Source: Sporanaerobium hydrogeniformans (GTDB lineage Bacteria > Bacillota > Clostridia > Lachnospirales > Cellulosilyticaceae). From it: a stretch of DNA of 64,000 bases. Shown here one piece after another: positions 8,195 to 17,813 of the stretch. The notes beneath the pieces were generated by a model, which ran no database searches, was not told the origin of the DNA, and saw nothing but the letters and a program-made list of their open reading frames with translations. The stretch's first letter is position 1. The number at the start of each line of letters is the position of its first letter. The stretch is from assembly GCF_002735925.1 (NCBI RefSeq), contig NZ_PEDL01000004.1:1-64000 (forward strand), read 5' to 3'. A program made the translations under genes and the position numbers.

Positions 8195-9544
8195 TTAATT
8201 AAGACGTTCTTCAATAAGCTCTGCTAATTTTTGAGCTTCCTCTTCAATAACAGCTTTATCTTTCCCCTCTATCATAACCCTTACCAAAGGTTCTGTTCCA
8301 GAAGGTCTGATAAGTACTCTTCCTTCACCTTTAAATTTCTCTTCTAACTCTTCAATAGCTCGTTGAATTTCTAAATCCTCTAAATAAGCATGTTTATCTT
8401 CATTCTTAACCTTAGCATTCACAAGAACTTGTGGAAATACTTGCATGCAATTTTTAAGTTCAGAAAGTGGCTTTCCTGTTTTCTTCATCACATATAAAAG
8501 CTGAATTGCTGTAATGAGTCCATCCCCTGTTGTATTAAAATCTAAAAAAATGACATGACCAGATTGTTCACCACCTAGATTATAGTTATGCTTTAGCATC
8601 TTTTCTAATACATATCTATCCCCTACCCGAGTTTGAATAAGATTAACACCTTTTTCTTTACTCATCATAGTAAGCCCAAGATTGCTCATAACAGTTGCTA
8701 CAAGGGTATCTCTCTTTAGTGTACCCGATTTCTTCATATCAAGTCCCACGATGCTTAAGATCTGATCACCATCAATTATTTCACCTTTTTCATCTACAGC
8801 TAAACACCTATCTGCATCACCATCAAAGGCTACACCAACTTCCATACTGCGGCCTACTACTTGTCTTTGCAAATCTCCCATATGGGTAGAGCCACAGAGC
8901 TTATTAATATTCACACCATTAGGTTTGTAATGGATCACCTCTACATCAGCACCTAATCTCTCAAGTGCAATGGGAGCTATTTCTGAAGCTGCGCCATTGG
9001 CACAGTCTATAAGCACTTTAACTCCTTTAAGATCACCAGGAATTGTACTACATACAAAATCTATATATTTCTCAATAACAGAATGATCCATATCCCAGGT
9101 TCCTACATTTTCACCTGTAGGAAGAGGAATATTATCACTTCTTGTAAGAATAAGATTCTCTATTTCTTCTTCTAGTTCATCTCTTAATTTATAACCTTCT
9201 GAGTTGAAGAATTTAATACCATTAAACTCTAAAGGATTGTGAGATGCCGAAATCATAACTCCTGCATCCGCATCTAATTCTCGTGTTAAATAAGCAACAG
9301 CTGGTGTAGGGACTACACCAATTGAAATGGCTTTTGCTCCTACTGAACAAATCCCTGCTACTAATGCTGCCTCTAACATTGTCCCTGAAATACGTGTATC
9401 TCTAGCAACAATAATTTTAGGCTGTTTCTTTGTTTCTTTAGTTAAAACATAGGCGCCAGCCTGCCCTACTTGAAAGGCTAACTTCCCTGTAATTTCAGTA
9501 TTTGCTATACCTCTTACACCATCTGTTCCAAATAATTTTCCCAT
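8195..9544 (-). CDS. glmM: Phosphoglucosamine mutase
   Basis: GlmM converts glucosamine-6-P to glucosamine-1-P for peptidoglycan precursors. Visible are the N-terminal GKLFGTDGVRG, the phosphoserine loop ISASHNP near residue 100, the metal loop DGDADR and the phosphate-binding RPSGTEPLVRVM near the C-terminus. The ATG at 9544 is chosen (GAGGAAG 6-8 nt upstream); a TTG directly before it is too close to the ribosome site. In many Firmicutes glmM follows cdaA-cdaR, and GlmM can bind and inhibit CdaA. Here it lies 12 kb away behind uxuB. There is no terminator between uxuB and glmM, so some read-through is expected. Confidence 0.95.
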   Translation of the reverse strand: MGKLFGTDGVRGIANTEITGKLAFQVGQAGAYVLTKETKKQPKIIVARDTRISGTMLEAALVAGICSVGAKAISIGVVPTPAVAYLTRELDADAGVMISASHNPLEFNGIKFFNSEGYKLRDELEEEIENLILTRSDNIPLPTGENVGTWDMDHSVIEKYIDFVCSTIPGDLKGVKVLIDCANGAASEIAPIALERLGADVEVIHYKPNGVNINKLCGSTHMGDLQRQVVGRSMEVGVAFDGDADRCLAVDEKGEIIDGDQILSIVGLDMKKSGTLKRDTLVATVMSNLGLTMMSKEKGVNLIQTRVGDRYVLEKMLKHNYNLGGEQSGHVIFLDFNTTGDGLITAIQLLYVMKKTGKPLSELKNCMQVFPQVLVNAKVKNEDKHAYLEDLEIQRAIEELEEKFKGEGRVLIRPSGTEPLVRVMIEGKDKAVIEEEAQKLAELIEERLN

Positions 9545-9570
9545 CAATACTTCCTCACTTTCTTTGAGGT

Positions 9571-9576
9571 ATTATA
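9571..9576 (-). promoter_or_regulatory. Possible -10 box of glmM
   Basis: A perfect TATAAT (9576-9571) lies about 27 nt upstream of the glmM start. No good -35 is found at 16-18 nt spacing, so this is a tentative private promoter. Confidence 0.35.
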
Positions 9577-9619
9577 GTTTATCCTGTTTATTATAAACTG
9601 ATTTACTGATGGTTACAAC

Positions 9620-11236
9620 CTATTCAGCTGTATACTTTGCTAAAGTTCTTTTAACAGCACCTATGCCTGCCACTAATTCTTCAAAATAACCTTCTACTTT
9701 TTCACCTAAACCTACTTCATAAAGATCTACTCCAAATAAGGTTTTATCACTTAAAATAGGCTTTAATTGATGGGTAAATGGCCCTTTAGCCCCTAACTTA
9801 ATGCCTTCTAAATATTTGCTTACTACCTCAAGCATTGGATCTGGACTTATTTCAAATTGTTCACCCTCATCATTTACACCTAAAAGGTATCTGCACCAAC
9901 CTGCAAGTACCAATGGAACAAGCTTTAAGTCTGCCACCTCAAGATCTTCCCTTGCTGCATAGGCTTTAATGGTTTCACCAAAACGAATAGGTAGCTTCTG
10001 AGAAGTATCTGTTGCAATACGTTGTGGTGCATCTGGCATAAAGGGATTAGGAAAACGTACTTCGATTACTTCTTTAATAAAGTCACTTGGACGAATAATG
10101 CCTGGGTCTACTACTACTTTAATCCCTTCTTCATAAGCTAGCTTTTCAATAAAGTTTTTAAGAAGTGGATCTCTCATCTCTTCATAAATCAGTGTATGTG
10201 AAAGTAAACAACCATAAACTGCAAGTGCAGTATGCAGTGGGTTAAGACACGTACAAACCTTCATCTTTTCTACTTTATCAACTGTTTTTCTATCAGTAAA
10301 AATAACGCCTGCTTCTTCAAGGCAGGGTCTTCCATTAGGGAATAAGTCTTCTATAACTAAGTATTGTGGTGCCTCTGCATTAACAAATGGAGCTGTATAG
10401 GTATTTTTGTCTGTACAGATAATGTCTGTATCTTCAAAACCTAAACGTTCTAAGTCAGCTTTTACACTGGCATCTGGACGAGGTGTGATTTTATCAATCA
10501 TACTCCAAGGGAAAGATATACACTCTGGATTATTAATATAATTTACAAAGTCAGCTTCTACTAAACCTTTCTCTGCCCATACTTTTGCATACGTGCTTAC
10601 TGCTTCATAAAGCTTTGTTCCATTGTGTGAACAGTTATCCATACTGACTAAAGCAATAGGTTTTTTTCCATTTAGATAACGTTCATAACATAAAGCTGTT
10701 AATTTTCCCATAAAATATTGAGGTTCACTAGGCCCTTTTTCAAAATCTTTTTCAACAATACCAAAATAGTCACCATTATTTTGTTTAAGGCTATACCCTT
10801 TTTCAGTAATTGTAAAACTTACCATTTGTAAAGAAGGTTTTTTAAATAGTTCCTTAAGCGTATTCCAGTCTTTCTCATTGTTACTATCTGCCTTTAAAGA
10901 CTCTACTACACTTCCTATCACTTTTTTCTCTGTACTGCCATCTGCCTTTAGAATAACTAATAGACTTAAGTCATCATAAGGTTTGTAGGCTCTATCAATT
11001 AACTCATAATCATAGCCCTCAGCTACAATAATGCCTGTATCCGCCTTTCCTTCGTTTAAAAGAGTTTGGTGGCAAGCTGCTGTGAAACCTCTAAAAATAT
11101 TCCCTGCTCCAAAGTGTAACCAGGTAGGTGCTTCAAGGGTTTTTCTTTTTATAATTTCTCTATCATAGTGTGGCAGTTCAAAACCTTGGGTTTCCCACTC
11201 CTGCCTATTTTCAATCCCTTTATTACTTAACTTCAT
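9620..11236 (-). CDS. uxuB: D-fructuronate reductase (mannonate oxidoreductase), mannitol dehydrogenase family
   Basis: UxuB interconverts fructuronate and D-mannonate with NAD(H) in glucuronate breakdown. At 538 aa it has the family's N-terminal Rossmann segment with HFGAGNIFRGF (about residues 41-51). The substrate-domain block with MDNCSHNG and SFPWSMIDKITPR follows, then CLNPLHTALAVYG. The ribosome site GAGGTGAT precedes ATG. It lies 63 nt after uxuA and is surely co-transcribed. Mannitol or arabinitol dehydrogenase activity is the alternative within the family, but the uxuA neighbour supports fructuronate. Confidence 0.93.
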   Translation of the reverse strand: MKLSNKGIENRQEWETQGFELPHYDREIIKRKTLEAPTWLHFGAGNIFRGFTAACHQTLLNEGKADTGIIVAEGYDYELIDRAYKPYDDLSLLVILKADGSTEKKVIGSVVESLKADSNNEKDWNTLKELFKKPSLQMVSFTITEKGYSLKQNNGDYFGIVEKDFEKGPSEPQYFMGKLTALCYERYLNGKKPIALVSMDNCSHNGTKLYEAVSTYAKVWAEKGLVEADFVNYINNPECISFPWSMIDKITPRPDASVKADLERLGFEDTDIICTDKNTYTAPFVNAEAPQYLVIEDLFPNGRPCLEEAGVIFTDRKTVDKVEKMKVCTCLNPLHTALAVYGCLLSHTLIYEEMRDPLLKNFIEKLAYEEGIKVVVDPGIIRPSDFIKEVIEVRFPNPFMPDAPQRIATDTSQKLPIRFGETIKAYAAREDLEVADLKLVPLVLAGWCRYLLGVNDEGEQFEISPDPMLEVVSKYLEGIKLGAKGPFTHQLKPILSDKTLFGVDLYEVGLGEKVEGYFEELVAGIGAVKRTLAKYTAE

Positions 11237-11299
11237 TACAGATCACCTCATTTATAGTATTTATAACTTTTTGGATAAATTCTCTTAATGACATTCGTT

Positions 11300-12367
11300 T
11301 TATTTGAGTGTTTTACTAAGAGCTTCCCATAAACCATTTAGATAAGTTGCTCCTAAAGCTCTATCATATAATCCATAACCTGGCATAGCTATCTCTCCCC
11401 AAATCGCACGGCCATGGTCAGGTCTCATTGGTCCCTCGAACCCAATTTCGTAGAAAGCTTTCATAATCTCAAACATATCCATAGAACCATCACTTGAAAG
11501 ATGTGCCGCCTCATCAAATTTACCTGGTGCATGGTGAATAAGGTTTCTTACATGTGCAAAATGAATTCTTCCTTTTAACGCACGTATTACATCTGGGATA
11601 TCATTTGCTGGATTGGAGCCTAATGAACCTGTACATAAAGTCACCCCATTACATGGGCTATCCACAAGCTTAACAAGCCTTAATAAATTTTCTTTATTAA
11701 TGACAATACGAGGTAAACCAAACACAGACCAAGCTGGGTCATCTGGGTGAATCGCCATCTTAATATTGTACTTTTCACAAGTTGGCATAATAGCTTTTAA
11801 AAAGTAACCAAGGTTTTCAAAAAGTTTTTCATCATCCACCTCTTTATACATTTCAAAAAGCTCCTTGATTCTTGCCATACGCTCTGGTTCCCAGCCAGGA
11901 AGTACAAAACCATTTGACTTACCATCAAGTGCTTCGAACATACTTGTAGGATCAATTTGGTCAATTATTTCTTGATCATACGAAAGAACGGTTGAACCAT
12001 CTTCTCTCATTTTTGCTAGGTCAGATCGGGTCCAGTCAAATACAGGCATGAAGTTATAGCATACCATATCAATACCTTCTTCTCCTAATGCTTCAAGCGA
12101 CTTAATATAATTAGCAATATATTTATCTCGTTCTGGCGTCCCTACTTTAATGGCATCATGAATATTGACACTTTCAATACCAGAAAGTTCAAGTCCTGAT
12201 GCTTCAACTGTCTCTTTAAGTGCTCTTACTTGTTCTCTCGTCCAAGCCTCACCTGCTGGCACATCATATAATGTACTAATTACACCTTTTACACCTGGAA
12301 TTTGTCGAATCTGTTCTAACGTTACACTATCAAAACCTGGTCCAAACCATCTTAATGTCATTTTCAT
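11300..12367 (-). CDS. uxuA: Mannonate dehydratase
   Basis: UxuA dehydrates D-mannonate to 2-keto-3-deoxygluconate. The protein begins MTLRWFGPG, continues with IPGVKGVISTLYDVPAGE, and has the barrel motifs MAIHPDDPAWSVFGLPRI, HVRNL and MRPDHGR, whose His and Asp residues bind the metal in the family. The length of 355 aa is typical. GGAGATG precedes the ATG by 7 nt. It heads the uxuA-uxuB(-glmM) transcript. The promoter region carries candidate operators also found before the adjacent GntR gene. uxaC and kdg genes are not in the window. Confidence 0.95.
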   Translation of the reverse strand: MKMTLRWFGPGFDSVTLEQIRQIPGVKGVISTLYDVPAGEAWTREQVRALKETVEASGLELSGIESVNIHDAIKVGTPERDKYIANYIKSLEALGEEGIDMVCYNFMPVFDWTRSDLAKMREDGSTVLSYDQEIIDQIDPTSMFEALDGKSNGFVLPGWEPERMARIKELFEMYKEVDDEKLFENLGYFLKAIMPTCEKYNIKMAIHPDDPAWSVFGLPRIVINKENLLRLVKLVDSPCNGVTLCTGSLGSNPANDIPDVIRALKGRIHFAHVRNLIHHAPGKFDEAAHLSSDGSMDMFEIMKAFYEIGFEGPMRPDHGRAIWGEIAMPGYGLYDRALGATYLNGLWEALSKTLK

Positions 12368-12432
12368 AAGCCCATCTCCTTATAAGTATGTGTTATTTTT
12401 AATAATTTAAAAAAGTTTTTTGACTAATATAT

Positions 12433-12474
12433 TAGTATTCTAGTACCCTTATATTACATTATTTTTATATACTA
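12433..12474. promoter_or_regulatory. Candidate GntR operators upstream of uxuA
   Basis: TAGTATTCTA (12433-12442) matches 9 of 10 bases of the perfect palindrome TAGTATACTA found before the gntR gene. TTATATACTA (12465-12474) matches 8 of 10. A separate palindrome, ACTAATATATTAGT, overlaps at 12423-12436. The pattern fits the TNGTNNACNA form known for FadR-type GntR regulators. Binding is inferred. Confidence 0.5.
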
Positions 12475-12528
12475 TTCAATAGTTATTTTTTATATTTACT
12501 TATAAATTTTTTAGTATTTTTCACAAAA

Positions 12529-12560
12529 AAGGAGACAACTACTTATAAGGTTGCCTCCTT
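12529..12560 (-). terminator. Terminator of the FadR-type gntR gene
   Basis: The minus strand AAGGAGGCAAC pairs with GTTGTCTCCTT (one G-U) and is followed by TTTTTTG. It lies 22 nt past the stop codon. Confidence 0.85.
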
Positions 12561-12581
12561 CTGCCTATATTATACTTTGTT

Positions 12582-13277
12582 TTATTTACAATGTTTAAAG
12601 TATTCTGGATATTTTTCCATAAGTGATGTGTGTGGATTCTTTTCAGGACTTAGGTGATCATCTATAATTTGCTTCACAAAGGAACTGTCTTTACTCACAA
12701 TAGCTTGGAACATCTGCTCATGTTCTTTTTCAATCTTATTCCAACTTTGCTCATCACTACTTATTAAACTTAACATTCTAAGCCTTCTAAACTGGGCATT
12801 TAAGGCATAAGTACTTTGCCAAATACGTCGTTTATTACATCCCTCGAATAAAATACGGTGAAAATCTTCATCATACTTAAAAAACTCTCTATACATTCTT
12901 TTGCGAATCGATAAACTAGATAAACTTAAAATAGTTTCTAATTCAAATAATTTATCCTTTGGAAATTCTTTTACAGCTTCTAATAAAACTGCCTCTTCTA
13001 ATACACGCCTTGCAAAACGTACTTCTTGTACTAAATCTAAATCAATATAGGATATATAAGTTCCTCTCTGAGGATAGACATCCACAAGCTCTTGGGCCGC
13101 TAACATATTCATAGCATCTCGTATAGGGGTTTTACTTACTCCTAACCACTCTGCTACTTCTTTTTCGGATATAGCTTGCCCTGGTAGCCATTCTAAATTG
13201 ATAATTTTTTCACTTAATGCTTCATAAACGTATAGACCACTAGAGCCTTTATTTCTTCCTGAACCCATTACTTTCAT
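12582..13277 (-). CDS. GntR-family transcriptional regulator, FadR/FCD type
   Basis: An N-terminal winged helix-turn-helix (about residues 15-80) contains SEKEVAEWLGVSKTPIRDAM and QRGTYIS. It is followed by an all-helical FCD ligand domain with HxxxH-type metal residues (FHRILFEGC, DDHLSPE). The protein is 231 aa, the usual size. The start ATG at 13277 has GGAG 8 nt upstream. It lies immediately upstream of uxuA on the same strand, and the two share operator-like TAGTATWCTA sites. It is therefore likely a uxuAB regulator responding to a hexuronate intermediate and controlling itself. That role is inferred. Confidence 0.9.
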   Translation of the reverse strand: MKVMGSGRNKGSSGLYVYEALSEKIINLEWLPGQAISEKEVAEWLGVSKTPIRDAMNMLAAQELVDVYPQRGTYISYIDLDLVQEVRFARRVLEEAVLLEAVKEFPKDKLFELETILSLSSLSIRKRMYREFFKYDEDFHRILFEGCNKRRIWQSTYALNAQFRRLRMLSLISSDEQSWNKIEKEHEQMFQAIVSKDSSFVKQIIDDHLSPEKNPHTSLMEKYPEYFKHCK

Positions 13278-13323
13278 TCACTTAACTCCTTATCCTATAG
13301 CTTAGTCTTCTTATCTATTATAT

Positions 13324-13333
13324 TAGTATACTA
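13324..13333. promoter_or_regulatory. Candidate GntR auto-operator
   Basis: TAGTATACTA is a perfect 10-bp palindrome about 47 nt upstream of the gntR start. It fits the FCD-type GntR consensus and resembles the site before uxuA. Confidence 0.5.
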
Positions 13334-13414
13334 TACTCTCCTATTTCAACTGTTAATTTTATATCTATTCGTAAATTATCCAAAATATTTTAGAATTGAA
13401 TATTTTTAGCAACA

Positions 13415-13465
13415 AAAAAAGTCTAGATAAACAGTAATTATCCTGTTTCTTACCTAGACTTTTTT
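13415..13465 (-). terminator. Terminator of the mannan-oligosaccharide operon
   Basis: AAAAAAGTCTAG (13415-13426) pairs with CTAGACTTTTTT (13454-13465), with an inner AAACAG/CTGTTT stem. It ends 7 nt before the stop of the last operon gene. Confidence 0.85.
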
Positions 13466-13471
13466 ATTTGA

Positions 13472-14647
13472 TTATATTTGATTAGCTAAAAATTTTAAAT
13501 TTGCTTCAACTAGATTACAACGTTGTTTTACACAGTCACTACTACGTAAAGGATCTTGTGGTGTGTTAAATGCATAATCTAATAACCTATGAATAGTCGT
13601 TGTTGCCACATGAAGCCTCGTATCAGAAGAAGCATAGTAAATATAAACCCTGCCCTGTTCTGTAGCAATAGCCCCATTAGTAAATACTACATTTGATACA
13701 TCTCCTACTCTTTCTTCCCCAAAAGGAGCAATGAAATAACCAGATGGCTCTGCAATACATTTTGTGGGATCATCTAGACTTGTTACAAACACATAGATAA
13801 CATAACGAAGACCTGCTGCTGTATTTCTCACCCCATGAGCAATGTGAATCCATCCTTTGTCTGTTTTAATAGGTATTGCCCCTGCTCCATTTTTAGCTTC
13901 TGTAATCGTATGATATTTTCTAGTATTAATAAGCGTTTCCCTTTCTAAAATGTGTGCATTGGTGATATCTTTACATATTCCAAAACCAATTCCCCCACCA
14001 CTTCCTGTTTCAATAAAGCCATCTTGCGGTCTTGTATAAAAAGCATACTGACCTTCTACAAATTCAGGATGTAATACAACATTACGTTGTTGAGCAGCTT
14101 GTGTTTTAAGATTCGGTAATCTCTCCCATGTTTTTAAATCCTTTGTACGTACAATACCTGCTTGTGCGACTGCTGCTGATAAATCCTTACTTTTCTTATC
14201 TTTACTTTCAGAACAAAAGACACCATAAATATAACCGTCTTCATGCTTAGTAAGGCGCATATCATACACATTTGTTTCATCTTCTTCTGTATCCGGAAGT
14301 AAGATGGGATAATCCCAAAACTTAAAATGATCCACCCCATTAGAACTCTCTGCCACTGCAAAAAAAGATTTTCTATCATTGCCCTCTACCCGAGCTACAA
14401 CATAAAATTTACCATCTAGCTCTATTGCTCCTGCATTAAAAATAGCGTTAATGCCTAAACGTTCCATAAAGTAAGGATTTGTTTTTGGATTTAAATCATA
14501 CCGCCAAATAAGTGGTGCATGTTCCCTTGTAAGCACAGGATATTCATAACGTTCGTAAATCCCATTATACGCATCACTTACTACATTTTCTCTTTGGATA
14601 AGTGTCTCATATTTCTTAAGTTCTCTTTCATAATTTTCTTTAAACAT
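13472..14647 (-). CDS. 4-O-beta-D-mannosyl-D-glucose phosphorylase (GH130 subfamily 1)
   Basis: This enzyme phosphorolyses mannosyl-glucose to mannose-1-P and glucose in the cytosol. The 391-aa protein shows GH130_1 features: [20 protein letters not shown] near 47, FNAGAIEL, the YDMRL motif with the likely general-acid Asp at 129, and several [15 protein letters not shown]-type propeller strands. It is cytosolic with no signal peptide. The gene overlaps the epimerase gene by 8 nt, and its ribosome site (GAGGAGG) lies inside the end of that gene. It is the last gene of the operon. Subfamily assignment rests on motif recall and would merit a phylogeny. Confidence 0.88.
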   Translation of the reverse strand: MFKENYERELKKYETLIQRENVVSDAYNGIYERYEYPVLTREHAPLIWRYDLNPKTNPYFMERLGINAIFNAGAIELDGKFYVVARVEGNDRKSFFAVAESSNGVDHFKFWDYPILLPDTEEDETNVYDMRLTKHEDGYIYGVFCSESKDKKSKDLSAAVAQAGIVRTKDLKTWERLPNLKTQAAQQRNVVLHPEFVEGQYAFYTRPQDGFIETGSGGGIGFGICKDITNAHILERETLINTRKYHTITEAKNGAGAIPIKTDKGWIHIAHGVRNTAAGLRYVIYVFVTSLDDPTKCIAEPSGYFIAPFGEERVGDVSNVVFTNGAIATEQGRVYIYYASSDTRLHVATTTIHRLLDYAFNTPQDPLRSSDCVKQRCNLVEANLKFLANQI

Positions 14648-15824
14648 CTTTATTCCTCCTCATTACTTCAAAGCACATTCTTCCATTATGATAAGGACAT
14701 TTCCAAGGCTCTACTATAGCCTTTTTACTTATTGGTTCTCCTTTTTCATTTACTTCCCAATACCATTCGCTATTAGACCTTTTATCAATAAGATATGTTT
14801 GAATATATTGCCATAAGGCAGCTGCAAGTTCTAAAAATGCTTCATCCCCTGTTTTTTCATAAGCATTGATAAAACCTACTATTCCTTCCGATTGAATCCA
14901 CCAAACCTTTGTCTTATCTATTTGCTTTTTATACCGTTCATTATTAAGCGCCCCCTCTTCAAAAGCTACTTCTTTAATTTTATAAGCTAACTTAATGGTA
15001 TAAGCTTTTGTCATTTGGATAAGGGCTTCTTCTTCTACTATTTCTGCTGCTCGGTCTAATAACCATGCTGCTTCAATATCATGTCCATAGGAATGTAAGT
15101 CTGTAATAGACTGCATGTGATTATCAAAAAATACTTCTAAACTTTCTGTGTTTTCATTATACACATAGTTTTTAAAAATAACGAGTAAATCTTCAAGCCT
15201 TTCTTTAACTTTTTTATCTTTTGTTACCCTATAAAATTCTGTATAAGCCTCAAGTATATGTAGAAGTGTATTCATGGTTTTCTCTGCAATTATCCCTTCT
15301 GAGCAAAGATATCTATTATCAGAAAGCTTATTGTTATAGGTTGCCTTCCACTCCTTTGTAAAGGCTTCCCCATAGCCATATTTCTCTCGGCACACCTTTT
15401 CTATTTTATAAAAAAGTGTATAAGCTATATCAAGAGCTTCTTGCTCTTTAGTAGCATCATAGTAGGATGATAAGGCATAAATAGCAAAAGCTTGATTGTA
15501 GGTGTGTTTCATATCTTCTATCACCTTTCCATCATAGCTCATCATCCAATAAACACCACCATACTCTTTATCTAAGCAATAATCTTTTAGAAAAGTATAG
15601 GCATGTCTAGCATAGGTTAGATCCTCTTCATTGGCTAGTAGTAAATATTGATTAGCAAAGTACCAAAGTATACGTGAATTTAAAATAACCCCCTTAGGTG
15701 CTTTTTTATCTAACTCTAGATCATAATTGACTAAACCATAAAACCCTCCCCATTTTTCATCTTTTAATTTTTTCCAAAAAGGTGAAATCGTCTCTAAAAG
15801 ATTCTGTTTTATTTCAGCAATCAC
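14640..15824 (-). CDS. Cellobiose/mannobiose 2-epimerase
   Basis: This AGE-superfamily (alpha/alpha)6-barrel enzyme epimerises the reducing-end sugar, here most likely mannobiose to mannosyl-glucose. That product feeds the downstream GH130_1 enzyme. Visible family marks are [15 protein letters not shown] at the N-terminus, the [15 protein letters not shown] histidine block near 240, [10 protein letters not shown] and the C-terminal [13 protein letters not shown]. The start is probably the GTG at 15824 (AAGGAG 8 nt upstream) rather than the GTG at 15833. The length is about 394 aa. It sits between the two GH130 genes. Confidence 0.9.
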   Translation of the reverse strand: MIAEIKQNLLETISPFWKKLKDEKWGGFYGLVNYDLELDKKAPKGVILNSRILWYFANQYLLLANEEDLTYARHAYTFLKDYCLDKEYGGVYWMMSYDGKVIEDMKHTYNQAFAIYALSSYYDATKEQEALDIAYTLFYKIEKVCREKYGYGEAFTKEWKATYNNKLSDNRYLCSEGIIAEKTMNTLLHILEAYTEFYRVTKDKKVKERLEDLLVIFKNYVYNENTESLEVFFDNHMQSITDLHSYGHDIEAAWLLDRAAEIVEEEALIQMTKAYTIKLAYKIKEVAFEEGALNNERYKKQIDKTKVWWIQSEGIVGFINAYEKTGDEAFLELAAALWQYIQTYLIDKRSNSEWYWEVNEKGEPISKKAIVEPWKCPYHNGRMCFEVMRRNKDV

Positions 15825-15841
15825 TGGTGTCACTCCTTCTC

Positions 15842-16861
15842 TTAACGGATACCTATTTCTTCATCATCTCCAACAATGCTATGGTTTGCTTTAATATAAC
15901 TTACAATCTCTTTCACCGTTGTAAAGGCTAATCCTACATAGCTATCTGCCGCACCATAGTAAATCGCAATCCTACCTGTTGCTCCATCTTGTAAGGTTGC
16001 ACAAGGAAATATTACATTACCTACAAATCCTCTCTCTTCATACCATTCTTCTGGTGTTAAGATAAAGTTTTGACAACGATATTTTACAATAGAAGGATTC
16101 TCATTATCTAAAATAGCTGCTCCCATACTATAGACATAACCATTACAAGTCCCTGTTACACCATGGTAAAAAAGGAGCCATCCTTCTGTTGTTTCAATAG
16201 GTGCAGCACCTCCACCAATTTTAAGAGATTCCCACCAGTTTGTTCCTTTTGTCATTAAGTGCCTATGTTTACCCCAAAATTCTAAATCTGGACTCTCACT
16301 AATAAAAATATCTCCAAAAGGTGTATGCCCGCTATCACTTGGTCTTGAAAGAAGAATAAAACGATTATTAATCTTCTTTGGGAAAAATACACCATTACGG
16401 TTAAAAGGTAAAAACGGATTATCTAACCTCACAAAAGTTTTAAAATCAGTTGTTTTTGCTAAACCTAAAGCTGCACCATAGAAATCTGTACACCAAATAA
16501 TATAATACATGTCTTCTACTTTAATAAGACGTGGATCATAAGCATATTTAGGCATAAAGTCATTACCTTCTTGATCTACAAAGTGAATTTTTTCTTCTTC
16601 ATAGTGCCAATTGATGCCATCCTTACTATAGCCTAAGTAAAGATAAGGAATCCCAGTTAGTGTCTCCCCTCTAAACACACCAATAAACTCTCCTTGATAA
16701 GGCACTACTGCACTATTAAAAATACGTGCTACATTTTTGAGCGGGTTTCTATCAATAATAGGATTTTGTGTATATCTCCACACAGGTCTTTCCCATCCCT
16801 CAGGTTTGTCTTGCCATGGTATATTATTTAATTCCTCTACTAATAATTTTATCTCTGTCAT
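15842..16861 (-). CDS. Beta-1,4-mannooligosaccharide phosphorylase (GH130 subfamily 2)
   Basis: This enzyme removes mannose from the non-reducing end of beta-1,4-mannooligosaccharides with phosphate, giving mannose-1-P. The 339-aa protein has the five-bladed propeller pattern with VWRYTQNPII near 27, RIFNSAVVPY, YDPRL with the likely acid Asp at 109, ILLSRPSDSGHTPFGDIF and WLLFYHGVTG. There is no signal peptide. AAAGGAG lies 7 nt before ATG. The gene follows the ABC permeases by 106 nt with no terminator, so it belongs to the same transcript. Confidence 0.88.
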   Translation of the reverse strand: MTEIKLLVEELNNIPWQDKPEGWERPVWRYTQNPIIDRNPLKNVARIFNSAVVPYQGEFIGVFRGETLTGIPYLYLGYSKDGINWHYEEEKIHFVDQEGNDFMPKYAYDPRLIKVEDMYYIIWCTDFYGAALGLAKTTDFKTFVRLDNPFLPFNRNGVFFPKKINNRFILLSRPSDSGHTPFGDIFISESPDLEFWGKHRHLMTKGTNWWESLKIGGGAAPIETTEGWLLFYHGVTGTCNGYVYSMGAAILDNENPSIVKYRCQNFILTPEEWYEERGFVGNVIFPCATLQDGATGRIAIYYGAADSYVGLAFTTVKEIVSYIKANHSIVGDDEEIGIR

Positions 16862-16967
16862 ATTATTTCTCCTTTTATTTAATAGCTCTTCTTAGTCTAC
16901 GTTTTCTCTTTTTGTCTAATTATTCTAGTTCCCCTAATCTCCACCTTCTATTTTAAAATCCAAATAC

Positions 16968-17813
16968 TCACTTTACAGAACCTGCTGTTACACCATTATA
17001 AATGTACTTTTGAAGAGCAAGGAATAGAATAAGTGTAGGAACAATAATTACAACAACGCCTGCACTAATAACTTCCCAATTACTCCCATAAGGACCTTTA
17101 AATTTAAAAAGAGCTGTGGATACTACATGTAATCTTTGCTTTGGCATATAAAGAAAGGCACTGTAAAAATCATTGTAAAGATTCACTGTTTTTAAAATAA
17201 CAGCTGTAGCAATAGCAGGTTTTAAAAGAGGTAAAATAATACGTGTATAAATTTTAAGCATAGAAGCTCCTTCTAACATTGCCGATTCATCAAGGGAATA
17301 AGAAATACCATCTAAAAATTGAAGGAATATATATACTGATACAATGTCTGTTCCTAAACCCAGTAAAATAACAGACCAACGTGTATTAAATAGCTTAAAG
17401 TAATTCATAATTTGAAAGGTTGCTACTTGCGTTGTAATAGCTGGTATAAAGGTAGCAATTAAAAATAATCCTAATATCACTTTTCTTCCTGCAAACTGAA
17501 AACGATGAAGAATATATGCAATCATTGTTCCACAAATCATAGAACCTAATAAAGTAATACTTACATTGATAAAGGTGTTCGCAAAACCTACTAGCATGTT
17601 TCCTTTCGTAAAGGCTATGATATAATTTTCAAAGTTTAAGAAACTAGCAGGTAGCTCCAATATACCTGTTGACCCATATTCTGCACTGGTTTTAAAGGAG
17701 GCTAAAAAAATAACTGCTAAAGGAAGGAGGGTTATAATAGCTCCTACTATCAAGCTTATATATTTAATGATTATAAATAAAAATCCCAGCGGGTTACTCT
17801 TTAATTTATTCAT
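16968..17813 (-). CDS. Sugar ABC transporter permease, MalG type
   Basis: The 281-aa protein has six predicted membrane helices and the permease EAA loop EGASMLKIYTRIILP that contacts the ATPase. It belongs to the CUT1 (oligosaccharide) family. It overlaps the upstream MalF-type gene by 4 nt (ATGA), so it is coupled. The next genes degrade mannooligosaccharides, which points to import of such sugars. No ATPase gene is in the operon; as with many Firmicute CUT1 systems, a shared MsmX-like ATPase elsewhere is expected. Confidence 0.9.
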   Translation of the reverse strand: MNKLKSNPLGFLFIIIKYISLIVGAIITLLPLAVIFLASFKTSAEYGSTGILELPASFLNFENYIIAFTKGNMLVGFANTFINVSITLLGSMICGTMIAYILHRFQFAGRKVILGLFLIATFIPAITTQVATFQIMNYFKLFNTRWSVILLGLGTDIVSVYIFLQFLDGISYSLDESAMLEGASMLKIYTRIILPLLKPAIATAVILKTVNLYNDFYSAFLYMPKQRLHVVSTALFKFKGPYGSNWEVISAGVVVIIVPTLILFLALQKYIYNGVTAGSVK

